DNA from: Pedobacter polaris
GTDB taxonomy: Bacteria > Bacteroidota > Bacteroidia > Sphingobacteriales > Sphingobacteriaceae
NCBI RefSeq assembly: GCF_005116505.1
Contig: NZ_SWBR01000001.1
Span: 1,054,001-1,118,000, forward strand
Direction: 5' to 3'
Length of the DNA: 64,000 nt
Shown here: positions 8,949 through 16,638 of the stretch, in pieces
Layout: each line of letters opens with the position of its first letter
How positions within the stretch are numbered: the first letter of the stretch is position 1
Translations under genes and position numbers: made by a program
The notes under the pieces: generated by a model
What the model was told of the DNA's origin: nothing
Seen by the model: the letters and a program-made list of their open reading frames with translations, nothing else
Databases searched by the model: none

Positions 8949-8999
8949 TGTGTTGCGGAGTACATTTTTGAACATTTGTGATATAAATTTAAATAAATC

Positions 9000-9467
9000 A
9001 TGAAAAAAATTACAACAATTCTACTGGTATTCACAATTTTAACAACTGTATTTATTTCTTGCAAGAAAGATGAAGAAACCACAGTTAAAGCGGCTGGTAC
9101 AGCAAGTGCAGATCTAAAAGTAGGTAGTGCAGCAAGTGTGGCATGGGTAGCAACAACAGCAACAGCAACAAAAGCTGGAACTAGTTATACAATTACCGCA
9201 ATTAATTCAACAGGAACTTTGGTAATTAAACTAGATAACGTGACAGCAGCAGGGACCTATACATTTACTACAGCAAATAGAAATGCAACTTTTACTACTG
9301 GAAGTAAAACTTATGGCACACTAAATAATGGAGGTGGCAATACAATAATTACAGCAATATCAGCAGATAAAATTGAAGGAACATTCTTCTGCGAAATGTT
9401 TGATGGTACTGCAACATCTGCTGTTTATTGTAACCTAGGGAATGGAAAATTCAGCGCATCATTCTAA
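9000..9467 (+). CDS. Small lipoprotein, DUF6252-like
   Basis: 155 aa with a lipoprotein signal (lipobox FISC, lipidated C21). The mature part is rich in Thr, Ala and Gly and has beta-strand character, including SYTITAINSTGTLVIKL and ADKIEGTFFCEMFDG. This resembles DUF6252-type Bacteroidota surface lipoproteins, whose function is unknown. It lies directly after the response-regulator gene and behind the second palindrome, so it is a candidate target gene of that system. Confidence 0.75.
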   Translation: MKKITTILLVFTILTTVFISCKKDEETTVKAAGTASADLKVGSAASVAWVATTATATKAGTSYTITAINSTGTLVIKLDNVTAAGTYTFTTANRNATFTTGSKTYGTLNNGGGNTIITAISADKIEGTFFCEMFDGTATSAVYCNLGNGKFSASF

Positions 9468-9499
9468 TAAAATTTAATAATTTAACTAATCGTTATGCT

Positions 9500-9718
9500 A
9501 TGAAAGCAGGTAATAAAGTAATTGATGTTTTAAGCAAGCGTGAAGTAGAAATTATAAAGTTGATAACACAAGAATTTAGTAATGAAGATATTGCGTCTCA
9601 TTTGGCTATAAGTAAGCGAACTGTAGAAACTCATCGTAAAAATATCTTTAAAAAAACAAAGGTTAAAAGTATTGTAGGTCTAGTAATGTTAGCCATTAAG
9701 AATAAGTTGGTTTCTTAA
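9500..9718 (+). CDS. Orphan LuxR-type helix-turn-helix protein (no receiver domain)
   Basis: 72 aa consisting almost only of a GerE/LuxR DNA-binding domain: LSKREVEIIKLI, SNEDIASHLAIS and KRTVETHRKNIFKKT. It is closely similar along its length to the C-terminal HTH of the response regulator at 8267 (REVEII.LI, RTVETHRKNIF.KT, S.VGL). It probably arose by partial duplication. Without a receiver it cannot be controlled by phosphorylation, so it may bind the same palindromes constitutively, as activator or competitor. It lies 32 nt after the lipoprotein gene, likely in the same transcript, and ends before a strong terminator. Confidence 0.85.
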   Translation: MKAGNKVIDVLSKREVEIIKLITQEFSNEDIASHLAISKRTVETHRKNIFKKTKVKSIVGLVMLAIKNKLVS

Positions 9719-9747
9719 TTATACCCCTAAGTTTTATTAAGTTTACA

Positions 9748-9780
9748 AAAAAGATACAGTATAAAGCGGTATCTTTTTTG
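9748..9780 (+). terminator. Intrinsic terminator
   Basis: Stem AAAAAGATAC (9748-9757) / GTATCTTTTT (9769-9778) with an 11-nt loop and a T-run. It ends the lipoprotein/orphan-HTH transcript. Confidence 0.85.
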
Positions 9781-9849
9781 TTTTTTAAAAAAATTGGTAT
9801 CATATTGGATGATGATTTTATAAGAATGGAACTTAAATTAGTTAAAGAG

Positions 9850-12063
9850 ATGTTGAGAAGAGTATTAATGATAACATTTACAGCTGCAGCACTTGCTTGT
9901 AGCGCTTCACCAAAGCCTCAGAAGATGGTTGATGGTGTTCAGAATATTAAGCCAGATGAGCAACAAAGCTTGGCTTTAAGACAGGTTGTAGGATTAATAG
10001 AAAACTATAATTACAAACAGATATCAATTAATGATTCTATTTCATCAATTGTACTAGATAGATATATCAAAGCTTTAGATCCCTCTAAGTATTATTTTTT
10101 GGCTAGTGACATTAAAGAGTTTGATAAGTTTAGAGCAACTTTAGATGATGATTTTAAAATTGGAGACTTAAGTGCACCCTTTTATATTTTTAATGTCTAT
10201 TTAAAAAGGTACAATGAGCGTATAGATTATTCAATTTCTCAAATTAAGGCTAAGTATGACTTTAATCAAAATGATACTTATGTTTATGATAGAGAGAAAA
10301 TGCCTTGGATTTCTAGTACTTCTGGTTTGGATGATGTGTGGAAAAAAAGGGTAAAATATGAGCTGGTTAACTTAAAAATTACAGGAGCTGACCCTGCTAA
10401 AAATATTGAAACGTTAACAAAACGTTACCAAGGATTAAAAACTCAGGCCGCCAAATTTAATAACCAAGACGTTTTTCAAATCTTGATGGACTCTTTTACT
10501 GAAGCCATTGATCCACATACCAATTATTTTAATCCAAGAAATGCAGAAGCTTTTAATCAAGAAATGTCTCGTTCAATTGAAGGTATCGGTGCTACATTAC
10601 AACTAGATAATGAAGTAACTAAAATTGTATCTATTGTGCCAGGTGGCCCTGCTTTTAAAAGTAAACAGATCAATGCTGGTGATAGAATTATTGGAGTTGC
10701 ACAGGGTGTAAATGGAGACTTTGAAGATATTATAGGATGGAGAATTGATAATGCAGTATCTAAAATAAAAGGTCCAAAAGGAACAACTGTCCGTTTAAAA
10801 ATTATTCCAGTAGGACAGGAGATGTCATCAAAACCAGTTATTATTACCTTGGTTAGAGAAAAAGTGATTTTGGCAGACCAATCTGCGAAAAAGTCTGTTA
10901 AAACCGTACAGTCTGATGGTAAACCTTATAAAATCGGAATTATTGATGTTCCAGGCTTTTACGCAGACTTTGAGGCTGCAAGGGCAGGAGATAAAAACTA
11001 TAAAAGCACTACGCGTGATGTTCGCTTGTTAATAGACACATTAAAAAATATTGATAAAGTTGATGCAATAGTAGTTGATTTACGTTCAAATGGAGGTGGT
11101 TCATTACCAGAAGCAATTGATTTAACCGGATTGTTTATTGATAAAGGACCGGTAGTTCAGGTAAAAGAATACAATAAAGAGGTTAGTGTTAATTCTGATA
11201 GAGACCCAGGTGCAGCATGGACAGGTCCTCTTGGCGTCATGATTGATCGTTTAAGTGCGTCAGCATCAGAAATCTTTGCAGGTGCCATACAAGATTATGG
11301 TAGAGGTGTAATTATGGGTACACAATCGTATGGTAAAGGAACTGTACAAAGAGTAATTTCTTTAAATGACATGGTTGATTCATCTATTTTGCAAAAAATG
11401 ATGAATGCATTAGCTGCTAATAAAGCCAAAAATGGCGGTGATAAATCAATTAATATTAAAACTAACAATGCTGATAAAACGGTAACTATTGTAGATAAAA
11501 ATGGAGTTCCTCAATTAGGACAATTGAATTTAACAATGGGTAAATTCTATCGTATCAATGGCTCTAGTACGCAACATAAAGGTGTCGTGCCTGATTTTAG
11601 TTTCCCTTCAATCTATCCTTTAGATAAAATTGGAGAAGATACAGAGCCATCGGCATTACCATTTGATATCATTAAGCCATCTAATTTTCAAAGTATAGCT
11701 AGTTTAACAGATGTTAAAGCTAATTTATTGAGATTACATAAAGAAAGAATGGCAAAATCTTTAGACTATAAGGTACTAGAAGAGGATATTGTTGAATCTA
11801 AAAAACGAGATACCGAAACTGCAATTACATTAAATGAAGCTAAATTAAAAGCAGAAAGAGATGAGTTAGAAGCTAAATCTTTAGCCCGTTTTAATCAATT
11901 AAGAGCATCTAGAGGTTTAGCTCCAGTTAAAAAAGGAGATAAAACAACTAAAGAAGACGCTTTCGATTTTGTTCAGGATGAAAGCTTAAAAATAATGGTA
12001 GACCTAATGAAATTAACAGAAGGAGCTAAAACAGCCACGGCTATTCCTACATTTAATAAATAG
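9850..12063 (+). CDS. Carboxy-terminal processing (tail-specific) protease, S41 family
   Basis: About 737 aa. Starting at ATG 9850 gives a compact lipoprotein signal (MLRRVLMITFTAAALAC). ATG 9826 is an alternative; frames further upstream run into the terminator hairpin. Order: lipobox, N-terminal helical region, PDZ domain (GIGATLQLDNE...SIVPGGPAFKS), S41 catalytic domain with the carboxylate loop DLRSNGGG, catalytic Ser in SASASEIFAGA and Lys in QSYGKGTVQ, then the C-terminal DUF3340-like helical part. It resembles Prc/Tsp, which trims periplasmic proteins from their C-termini. It is flanked by terminators and is probably monocistronic. Confidence 0.93.
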   Translation: MLRRVLMITFTAAALACSASPKPQKMVDGVQNIKPDEQQSLALRQVVGLIENYNYKQISINDSISSIVLDRYIKALDPSKYYFLASDIKEFDKFRATLDDDFKIGDLSAPFYIFNVYLKRYNERIDYSISQIKAKYDFNQNDTYVYDREKMPWISSTSGLDDVWKKRVKYELVNLKITGADPAKNIETLTKRYQGLKTQAAKFNNQDVFQILMDSFTEAIDPHTNYFNPRNAEAFNQEMSRSIEGIGATLQLDNEVTKIVSIVPGGPAFKSKQINAGDRIIGVAQGVNGDFEDIIGWRIDNAVSKIKGPKGTTVRLKIIPVGQEMSSKPVIITLVREKVILADQSAKKSVKTVQSDGKPYKIGIIDVPGFYADFEAARAGDKNYKSTTRDVRLLIDTLKNIDKVDAIVVDLRSNGGGSLPEAIDLTGLFIDKGPVVQVKEYNKEVSVNSDRDPGAAWTGPLGVMIDRLSASASEIFAGAIQDYGRGVIMGTQSYGKGTVQRVISLNDMVDSSILQKMMNALAANKAKNGGDKSINIKTNNADKTVTIVDKNGVPQLGQLNLTMGKFYRINGSSTQHKGVVPDFSFPSIYPLDKIGEDTEPSALPFDIIKPSNFQSIASLTDVKANLLRLHKERMAKSLDYKVLEEDIVESKKRDTETAITLNEAKLKAERDELEAKSLARFNQLRASRGLAPVKKGDKTTKEDAFDFVQDESLKIMVDLMKLTEGAKTATAIPTFNK

Positions 12064-12077
12064 GCTATTGCCGATAT

Positions 12078-12117
12078 AAAAAAGTCCACTAACCTTTAGG
12101 CTAGTGGACTTTTTTTG
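12078..12117. terminator. Intrinsic terminator between convergent genes
   Basis: A 14-bp stem (AAAAAAGTCCACTA at 12078-12091 with TAGTGGACTTTTTT from 12102) and T-runs in both directions. It serves the S41 protease gene (+) and the SPFH gene (-). Confidence 0.88.
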
Positions 12118-12129
12118 TTTTAAGAAATT

Positions 12130-13071
12130 TTATTTGGTTTTTGTTCTAGCAGAGTTGGTTTTTTCCATCTGCATAGACATCATTTCTTTCATGGTTTTAT
12201 TCATTCCTTCTGTAGAGCCATCTAGGAAAATCACATTGCCATCACTGTTCTCGGCAAAATGCTTAATAGATTCTGTCCACATGGTGAAAAGGATAACAGA
12301 AATATCTAAGTTTGCTTGCTCCATTTCTTGAGCAGCCTTTGTCATTCCATGGGCCACTTCAGCACGAAATAAGGCAATACCTTGTCCACGTAATTGAGCA
12401 GCCTCTCTTTCAGCCGCCGCGGCAATTTTAATGGCATTACCATCAGCTTCTGCCCCTTTGGTTTTGGTAATTAGCAAAGCCTGCCCTTCATTTTCTGCTG
12501 CTGCTTTTAAGTTATTAGAGGCAACAACCCTGCTCATTGAACGCATAATTTCTTCATCAAAAGTAATATCGTTTAGCTGTAAATCTTGTAGGTGATAACC
12601 CCAGCTTTCTAAAACTTGGTCAATTTGGTGCTTTACGTGTTCTACAATTTCATTTCTTTGCGCTAGTACATTTGCTTGTTTTTGAGTGGCTACATAAGCT
12701 CTAATTGAACCTTCAATGGTGCGAATTAATGCTTGCATTAAGTTAGTGGCATCCACAAATTTAAAGGCCACATTTTTAATGGTCTCTTCATCATGATTTA
12801 ATACAGAATAAAGAAGCATAGCCTTGAAATAAACATTAGCTTGATCTTGCGTTACTGCTTGGAAAGATAACTCAACTGAGCGATTTTGTATAGAAATTTT
12901 AGAATGGATTTGCTCTATCAAAGGAATTTTTAAGCTTAAGCCCGGTCTTAATTGTCTTCTATATTTTCCGAAGATAGTAATTACAGCAATTGTGCCTTGT
13001 TTTACTGTTACAAATGAGCTAAATAGGACAATCAGCCCCAAAAAAAGTAAGACGTACGGAACGTAATTCAT
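12130..13071 (-). CDS. SPFH/Band 7 domain protein (stomatin/HIR-like)
   Basis: 313 aa. An N-terminal membrane span (about 3-22) is followed by an SPFH domain (about 23-190: VKQGTIAVITIFGKYRRQLRPGL, IRTIEGSIRAYVATQ). A helical C-terminus rich in Ala, Glu and Lys (AAENEGQALLITKTKGAEADG, AAAEREAAQLRGQ) is typical of flotillin-type oligomers. It likely forms membrane microdomain or cage assemblies; clients are unknown. No NfeD or protease partner is adjacent. The family is clear, the subfamily is not. Confidence 0.88.
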   Translation of the reverse strand: MNYVPYVLLFLGLIVLFSSFVTVKQGTIAVITIFGKYRRQLRPGLSLKIPLIEQIHSKISIQNRSVELSFQAVTQDQANVYFKAMLLYSVLNHDEETIKNVAFKFVDATNLMQALIRTIEGSIRAYVATQKQANVLAQRNEIVEHVKHQIDQVLESWGYHLQDLQLNDITFDEEIMRSMSRVVASNNLKAAAENEGQALLITKTKGAEADGNAIKIAAAAEREAAQLRGQGIALFRAEVAHGMTKAAQEMEQANLDISVILFTMWTESIKHFAENSDGNVIFLDGSTEGMNKTMKEMMSMQMEKTNSARTKTK

Positions 13072-13227
13072 AATGGTATTTGATTTTAATTATAATCAAT
13101 ATTACTAAGTAATTGTGATTAATAATAAATAATTTTTAATCAATCCTTTTATAATTTGAACGTCGATAAGGTCTATGTCAAACAAATGGAATAGTTTCTA
13201 TGTTATAGAGCTATAAAATCTAAACTT

Positions 13228-13413
13228 ATGAACGTAAAAAGAACTTTTGGAACTATACTAACTATTTTGGGAATTATAGGATTAATTTATGCTGGCTGGG
13301 GCTTTGTACAACATAGCACTGGTTCAAGAGAATTAATCGTTGTTGGTATAATTGGTGTGATATTCTTCGTTTCTGGCATTGGATTAGTAAGAAACACCAA
13401 AGACGAAGCTTAA
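13228..13413 (+). CDS. Small two-span membrane protein
   Basis: 61 aa. Two hydrophobic segments (FGTILTILGIIGLIYAGWGF and LIVVGIIGVIFFVSGIGLV) are separated by a short polar loop, with a charged tail RNTKDEA. It is a typical small Bacteroidota inner-membrane protein with no known function. It ends 1 nt before the stop of the convergent CapA gene, so the two 3' ends nearly touch. Confidence 0.65.
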   Translation: MNVKRTFGTILTILGIIGLIYAGWGFVQHSTGSRELIVVGIIGVIFFVSGIGLVRNTKDEA

Positions 13414-13414
13414 A

Positions 13415-14515
13415 TTATTTCAAGCTAATTCGTCCATTTCCTTCAAACTTTAACTGATTTTCTGGTAAATCAAAATTGGTTAAAGTTTGTATTTTTTTGA
13501 AAGCAGTATGGTTTGTATCAACTGTAAGTCTGTTGATTTTATCCTGTTTTACAGAAATAATATCAGCAAATAAGAAATCGCCTTTCGAGTTTATCTTTAA
13601 TTGTACAAGCGGTGCAAAGCCATTCGGGCCTTTTAAGCTAAACATTCCGTAAGTACAAAAATTACCCAAACTATAGGCTATAAATTTGTTTTTGTAAACT
13701 TCCATTGCTCTGGTAACATGTGGCCCATGGCCTAAAACTACATCGGCTCCTGCATCAATTACTCCATGTGCAAATGCATAAACATTACCTCTGTTTTCTT
13801 TATAAAAAATTTCAGTTTTACGTGTTAAATGCTCAAAATTAGCACCTTCACCACCACCATGGAAAGATACAATAACGATATCAACTTGTTTCTTTAGCTC
13901 AGCTACTAGTATTTTAGCGCTATCTATTTTTTTTATCGAAACCGTATTTTCATTCGGAGCAAAAGCACAAAAAGCATATTTAACGCTATCTTTCTCAAAA
14001 ATGTCAAAAGGTTTATTTAATTGACCAGCGTACTTTATTTGCAATGAATCTAATATTCTTGCGGTGTTTTTTCTTCCTCTTGCATCAAAATCGCCCACAT
14101 GGTTATTGGCAATACTCAATACATTAAAACCAGCATTTTTAAATATTAATCCATACCTGTCTGGCATTCTAAATGCGTAGCAGCTATTAGGATTTGAACC
14201 AATACACTTTGATGAGTTTCCAGCATTTAAAAAACAACCTTCTAAATTGCCAAAAACAATATCACCTTTTAAATATTGCTCAACAGCAACAAAACTATTC
14301 ATAGCATCATCTGGTGGAAGATTTGATTTGCTCGGAAAAGCAGAACCAAGCATAATATCCCCTACGGCTACTATGCTAATGGTATCTTTTATTTTTCTAA
14401 TTTTTAAGGTATCGGTTTTTGACTCTCGCGCAGATGCAATAGGTTTATTTTGGCAGCTCATCAAAAAATAAGCTCCCGCGCAAACTAAAATCAAAATACT
14501 AAAAAAATTCTTCAT
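13415..14515 (-). CDS. CapA-family metallophosphoesterase-like lipoprotein
   Basis: 366 aa with a lipoprotein signal (lipobox LMSC, C21). The CapA domain fills the protein: IVAVGDIMLGS, GNLEGCF, SIANNHVGDFDARG, VSFHGGGE and VVLGHGPHVTRAMEVY. CapA/PgsA proteins were named from poly-gamma-glutamate capsule synthesis and belong to the calcineurin-like phosphoesterase superfamily, but no pgs genes are nearby. The substrate is unknown. It lies downstream of NlpC/P60 on the same strand with a hairpin in between. Confidence 0.88.
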   Translation of the reverse strand: MKNFFSILILVCAGAYFLMSCQNKPIASARESKTDTLKIRKIKDTISIVAVGDIMLGSAFPSKSNLPPDDAMNSFVAVEQYLKGDIVFGNLEGCFLNAGNSSKCIGSNPNSCYAFRMPDRYGLIFKNAGFNVLSIANNHVGDFDARGRKNTARILDSLQIKYAGQLNKPFDIFEKDSVKYAFCAFAPNENTVSIKKIDSAKILVAELKKQVDIVIVSFHGGGEGANFEHLTRKTEIFYKENRGNVYAFAHGVIDAGADVVLGHGPHVTRAMEVYKNKFIAYSLGNFCTYGMFSLKGPNGFAPLVQLKINSKGDFLFADIISVKQDKINRLTVDTNHTAFKKIQTLTNFDLPENQLKFEGNGRISLK

Positions 14516-14526
14516 CCTTCATTCAT

Positions 14527-14555
14527 AAAAAAATCCCCCTTGTTGTAGGAGGATT
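14527..14555 (-). terminator. Hairpin terminator between NlpC/P60 and CapA genes
   Basis: On the minus strand a 9-bp stem with one mismatch (AATCCTCCT / AGGGGGATT) and a 6-nt loop is followed by seven T. It ends only 11 nt before the CapA start codon, so it could be a terminator or a conditional attenuator for CapA. Confidence 0.65.
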
Positions 14556-14593
14556 CTATATTTTGTATTAACCGAAATTAACTAATTATTAAA

Positions 14594-15145
14594 TTATTCT
14601 TCTACAAAGTCTTTCTTAGCGTCATCAAGAATTCTTCCGCCTTTATAAAAATAGCGACTATAATAAGGTTCGTTCAAATTGCTAATTTTAACACCTCCAG
14701 AACTAGAGTGCGCAAAACGATTGTCTCCAAGATAAACACCAACGTGAGAAATGCTGCGGCTTTTAATTTTAAAGAAAACCAAATCTCCTTCTTTTAATTC
14801 GTCTTTAGACAGTGGATCAACCATGCTAAAGATATCACGTGAACTACGTAAGATTGTAGTGTTAAAAACTTTTTCATAAATAGTCTTTGCAAAGGCCGAA
14901 CAATCAATTCCTTTTTTGGTATTTCCACCAAAACGGTAAGGAGTTCCTATCCATTCGTAAATAAACTTATAAAGTTTTAAGTTAGACGTTGCATCTACAG
15001 CCACACCCATTACCTGCGAGAAATATTGCGAGGCCAAGTTGTCTGGATCTTCTAATTTGTTGGTTTCTTTTGTCTTGTTTTGAGCAAACACAGCAGAAAA
15101 GCTGCATAAAACGATAAGAGTAGAAAACAAAAACTTTTTTATCAT
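14594..15145 (-). CDS. NlpC/P60-family cell-wall hydrolase (C40 peptidase)
   Basis: 183 aa with a signal peptide (1-21, AVFA before QNK). The NlpC/P60 domain (about 60-175) has catalytic C82 (KKGIDCSAFAKT), H134 (SISHVGVYLGD) and a third polar residue near H146. These enzymes cut gamma-D-Glu-diaminopimelate bonds in peptidoglycan stem peptides, in the periplasm. The length fits single-domain Spr/MepS-type enzymes. A good Bacteroidota promoter lies 73 nt upstream. Confidence 0.92.
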   Translation of the reverse strand: MIKKFLFSTLIVLCSFSAVFAQNKTKETNKLEDPDNLASQYFSQVMGVAVDATSNLKLYKFIYEWIGTPYRFGGNTKKGIDCSAFAKTIYEKVFNTTILRSSRDIFSMVDPLSKDELKEGDLVFFKIKSRSISHVGVYLGDNRFAHSSSGGVKISNLNEPYYSRYFYKGGRILDDAKKDFVEE

Positions 15146-15217
15146 GTTATACTGTTAAGTTTGGGTAAATGACACTTACACTTAAACGTACACCACTAGG
15201 GCTTATTGTTAGGATAG

Positions 15218-15249
15218 CAAAAGTATGCTATTTACAAATGTTATCCAAA
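15218..15249 (-). promoter_or_regulatory. Promoter of the NlpC/P60 gene
   Basis: Minus-strand TTTG (15249-15246), 20-nt spacer, TACTTTTG (15225-15218). This matches the Bacteroidota consensus TTTG-N19-21-TAnnTTTG, the best match seen in the window. Confidence 0.75.
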
Positions 15250-15577
15250 TTTTGAGTGTTTAAAACTGAAAGTTATTAACATTTCAAGACTTCTCTACGC
15301 AAAAAAGCTATTTATTTTTTTATAATCGAGGAATTAATTTCTAAATTTTAATCAATTTTTAGATTTTTTAAATTAGGAGGAACTTCATTCTTGCAGAATA
15401 ATATTCTAGTTCAAAATGAATTGAAATTATTATAAAGGTTGATCTTGTTAAAGCATAAAATGTTTAAACTTTTATTTTTATTTAAGAATATAGCTAAAAC
15501 CGATGTAACGCATTAATATCTATCAACCTAATGATGTTTTTACATATACTAATACCATGAAATACCAGAAAAAAAAT
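15250..15577. other. AT-rich intergenic region upstream of pdhA
   Basis: About 330 nt with no convincing gene, repeat or RNA fold. Short direct repeats such as ATACCATGAA/ATACCAGAA at 15553-15571 lie just before the pdhA -7 box and could be regulatory, but that is weak. Confidence 0.4.
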
Positions 15578-15585
15578 TAAATTTG
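15578..15585 (+). promoter_or_regulatory. Putative pdhA -7 element (TAAATTTG)
   Basis: A TAnnTTTG match 30 nt before the ATG at 15616. It overlaps a possible in-frame TTG at 15583, which therefore should not be the start codon. Confidence 0.5.
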
Positions 15586-15615
15586 CTCCACAAACAAAAA
15601 AATCAATACCTCAAC

Positions 15616-16611
15616 ATGAGTGCAGTAGAAATTAATAAGGATACCTATTTGAAGTGGTTTGAGTCGATGTTGCTAATGCGCAAATTCGAAGAAAAAACTG
15701 GACAATTATACGGACAGCAAAAAATTCGTGGTTTTTGTCACTTATACATCGGTCAAGAAGCAGTAGTTGCAGGTGCAATTTCAGCAATGGGACCTGATGA
15801 TTCTATGATTACATCTTACAGAGATCATGCTCATGGATTAGCCTTAGGAATGAGCGCTAATAGTATAATGGCAGAAATGTATGGAAAAATTACTGGTTGC
15901 TCTAAAGGTAAAGGTGGTTCCATGCACATTTTTAGCAAAGAACATAACTTTTATGGCGGCCATGGAATTGTAGGTGGTCAAATGCCTCTAGGTGCAGGTA
16001 TTGCATTTGCAGAAAAATATAAAGGCACCAAAAATGTTAATGTTTGTTACATGGGAGATGGCGCAGTACGCCAAGGCGCATTAAATGAATCGTTTAACAT
16101 GGCTATGTTATGGAAGTTGCCAGTAATTTTTGTTTGCGAAAACAATGGTTATGCAATGGGTACTTCTGTACAACGTACTACAAACATGACCGATATTTAT
16201 AAAATTGGTTTAGGTTTTGATATGCCATGTGCTCCGGTAGATGGTATGGATCCAGTTGCTGTCCACAATGCAATGGATGAAGCAATTCAACGTGCTCGTA
16301 ATGGAGAGGGTCCAACTTTCTTAGAAATGAGAACTTACCGTTATAGAGGTCACTCAATGTCAGATCCAGCTAAATACCGTACTAAAGATGAGTTGGAAGA
16401 ATATAAAGCAAAAGATCCAATTGAGCAGGTAAGAGAAGTAATTTTGAAAGAGAAATATGCTGATGATGCTTGGATCACTTCAATTGAAGAAAAGGTAAAA
16501 GAGATTGTTGATGAATCAGTAAAATTTGCTGAAGAATCTGCATGGCCAGATCCATCTGAACTTTACAAAGACGTATATGTTCAATCTGACTATCCTTACC
16601 AAGAAATTTAA
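15616..16611 (+). CDS. pdhA: Pyruvate dehydrogenase E1 component, alpha subunit
   Basis: 331 aa from ATG 15616 (MSAVEINKDTYLKWF). It oxidatively decarboxylates pyruvate with thiamine diphosphate. The TPP motif is visible from YMGDGAVRQGALNESF to FVCENN, as are GFCHLYIGQEAV, SYRDHAHGLALG and the loop YRYRGHSMSDPAKYR with phosphorylation-type Ser. The E2 gene follows after 27 nt in an apparent operon. No E1 beta or E3 gene is adjacent, so the complex's other subunits must be encoded elsewhere. Confidence 0.96.
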   Translation: MSAVEINKDTYLKWFESMLLMRKFEEKTGQLYGQQKIRGFCHLYIGQEAVVAGAISAMGPDDSMITSYRDHAHGLALGMSANSIMAEMYGKITGCSKGKGGSMHIFSKEHNFYGGHGIVGGQMPLGAGIAFAEKYKGTKNVNVCYMGDGAVRQGALNESFNMAMLWKLPVIFVCENNGYAMGTSVQRTTNMTDIYKIGLGFDMPCAPVDGMDPVAVHNAMDEAIQRARNGEGPTFLEMRTYRYRGHSMSDPAKYRTKDELEEYKAKDPIEQVREVILKEKYADDAWITSIEEKVKEIVDESVKFAEESAWPDPSELYKDVYVQSDYPYQEI

Positions 16612-16638
16612 TAAAAACGCATTTCAATAGATATATAA

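Noticed and set aside
9721-9731. ATACCCCTAAG resembles a half of the regulator operator
   Set aside because: No matching second half follows, and it is downstream of the orphan HTH gene just before the terminator.
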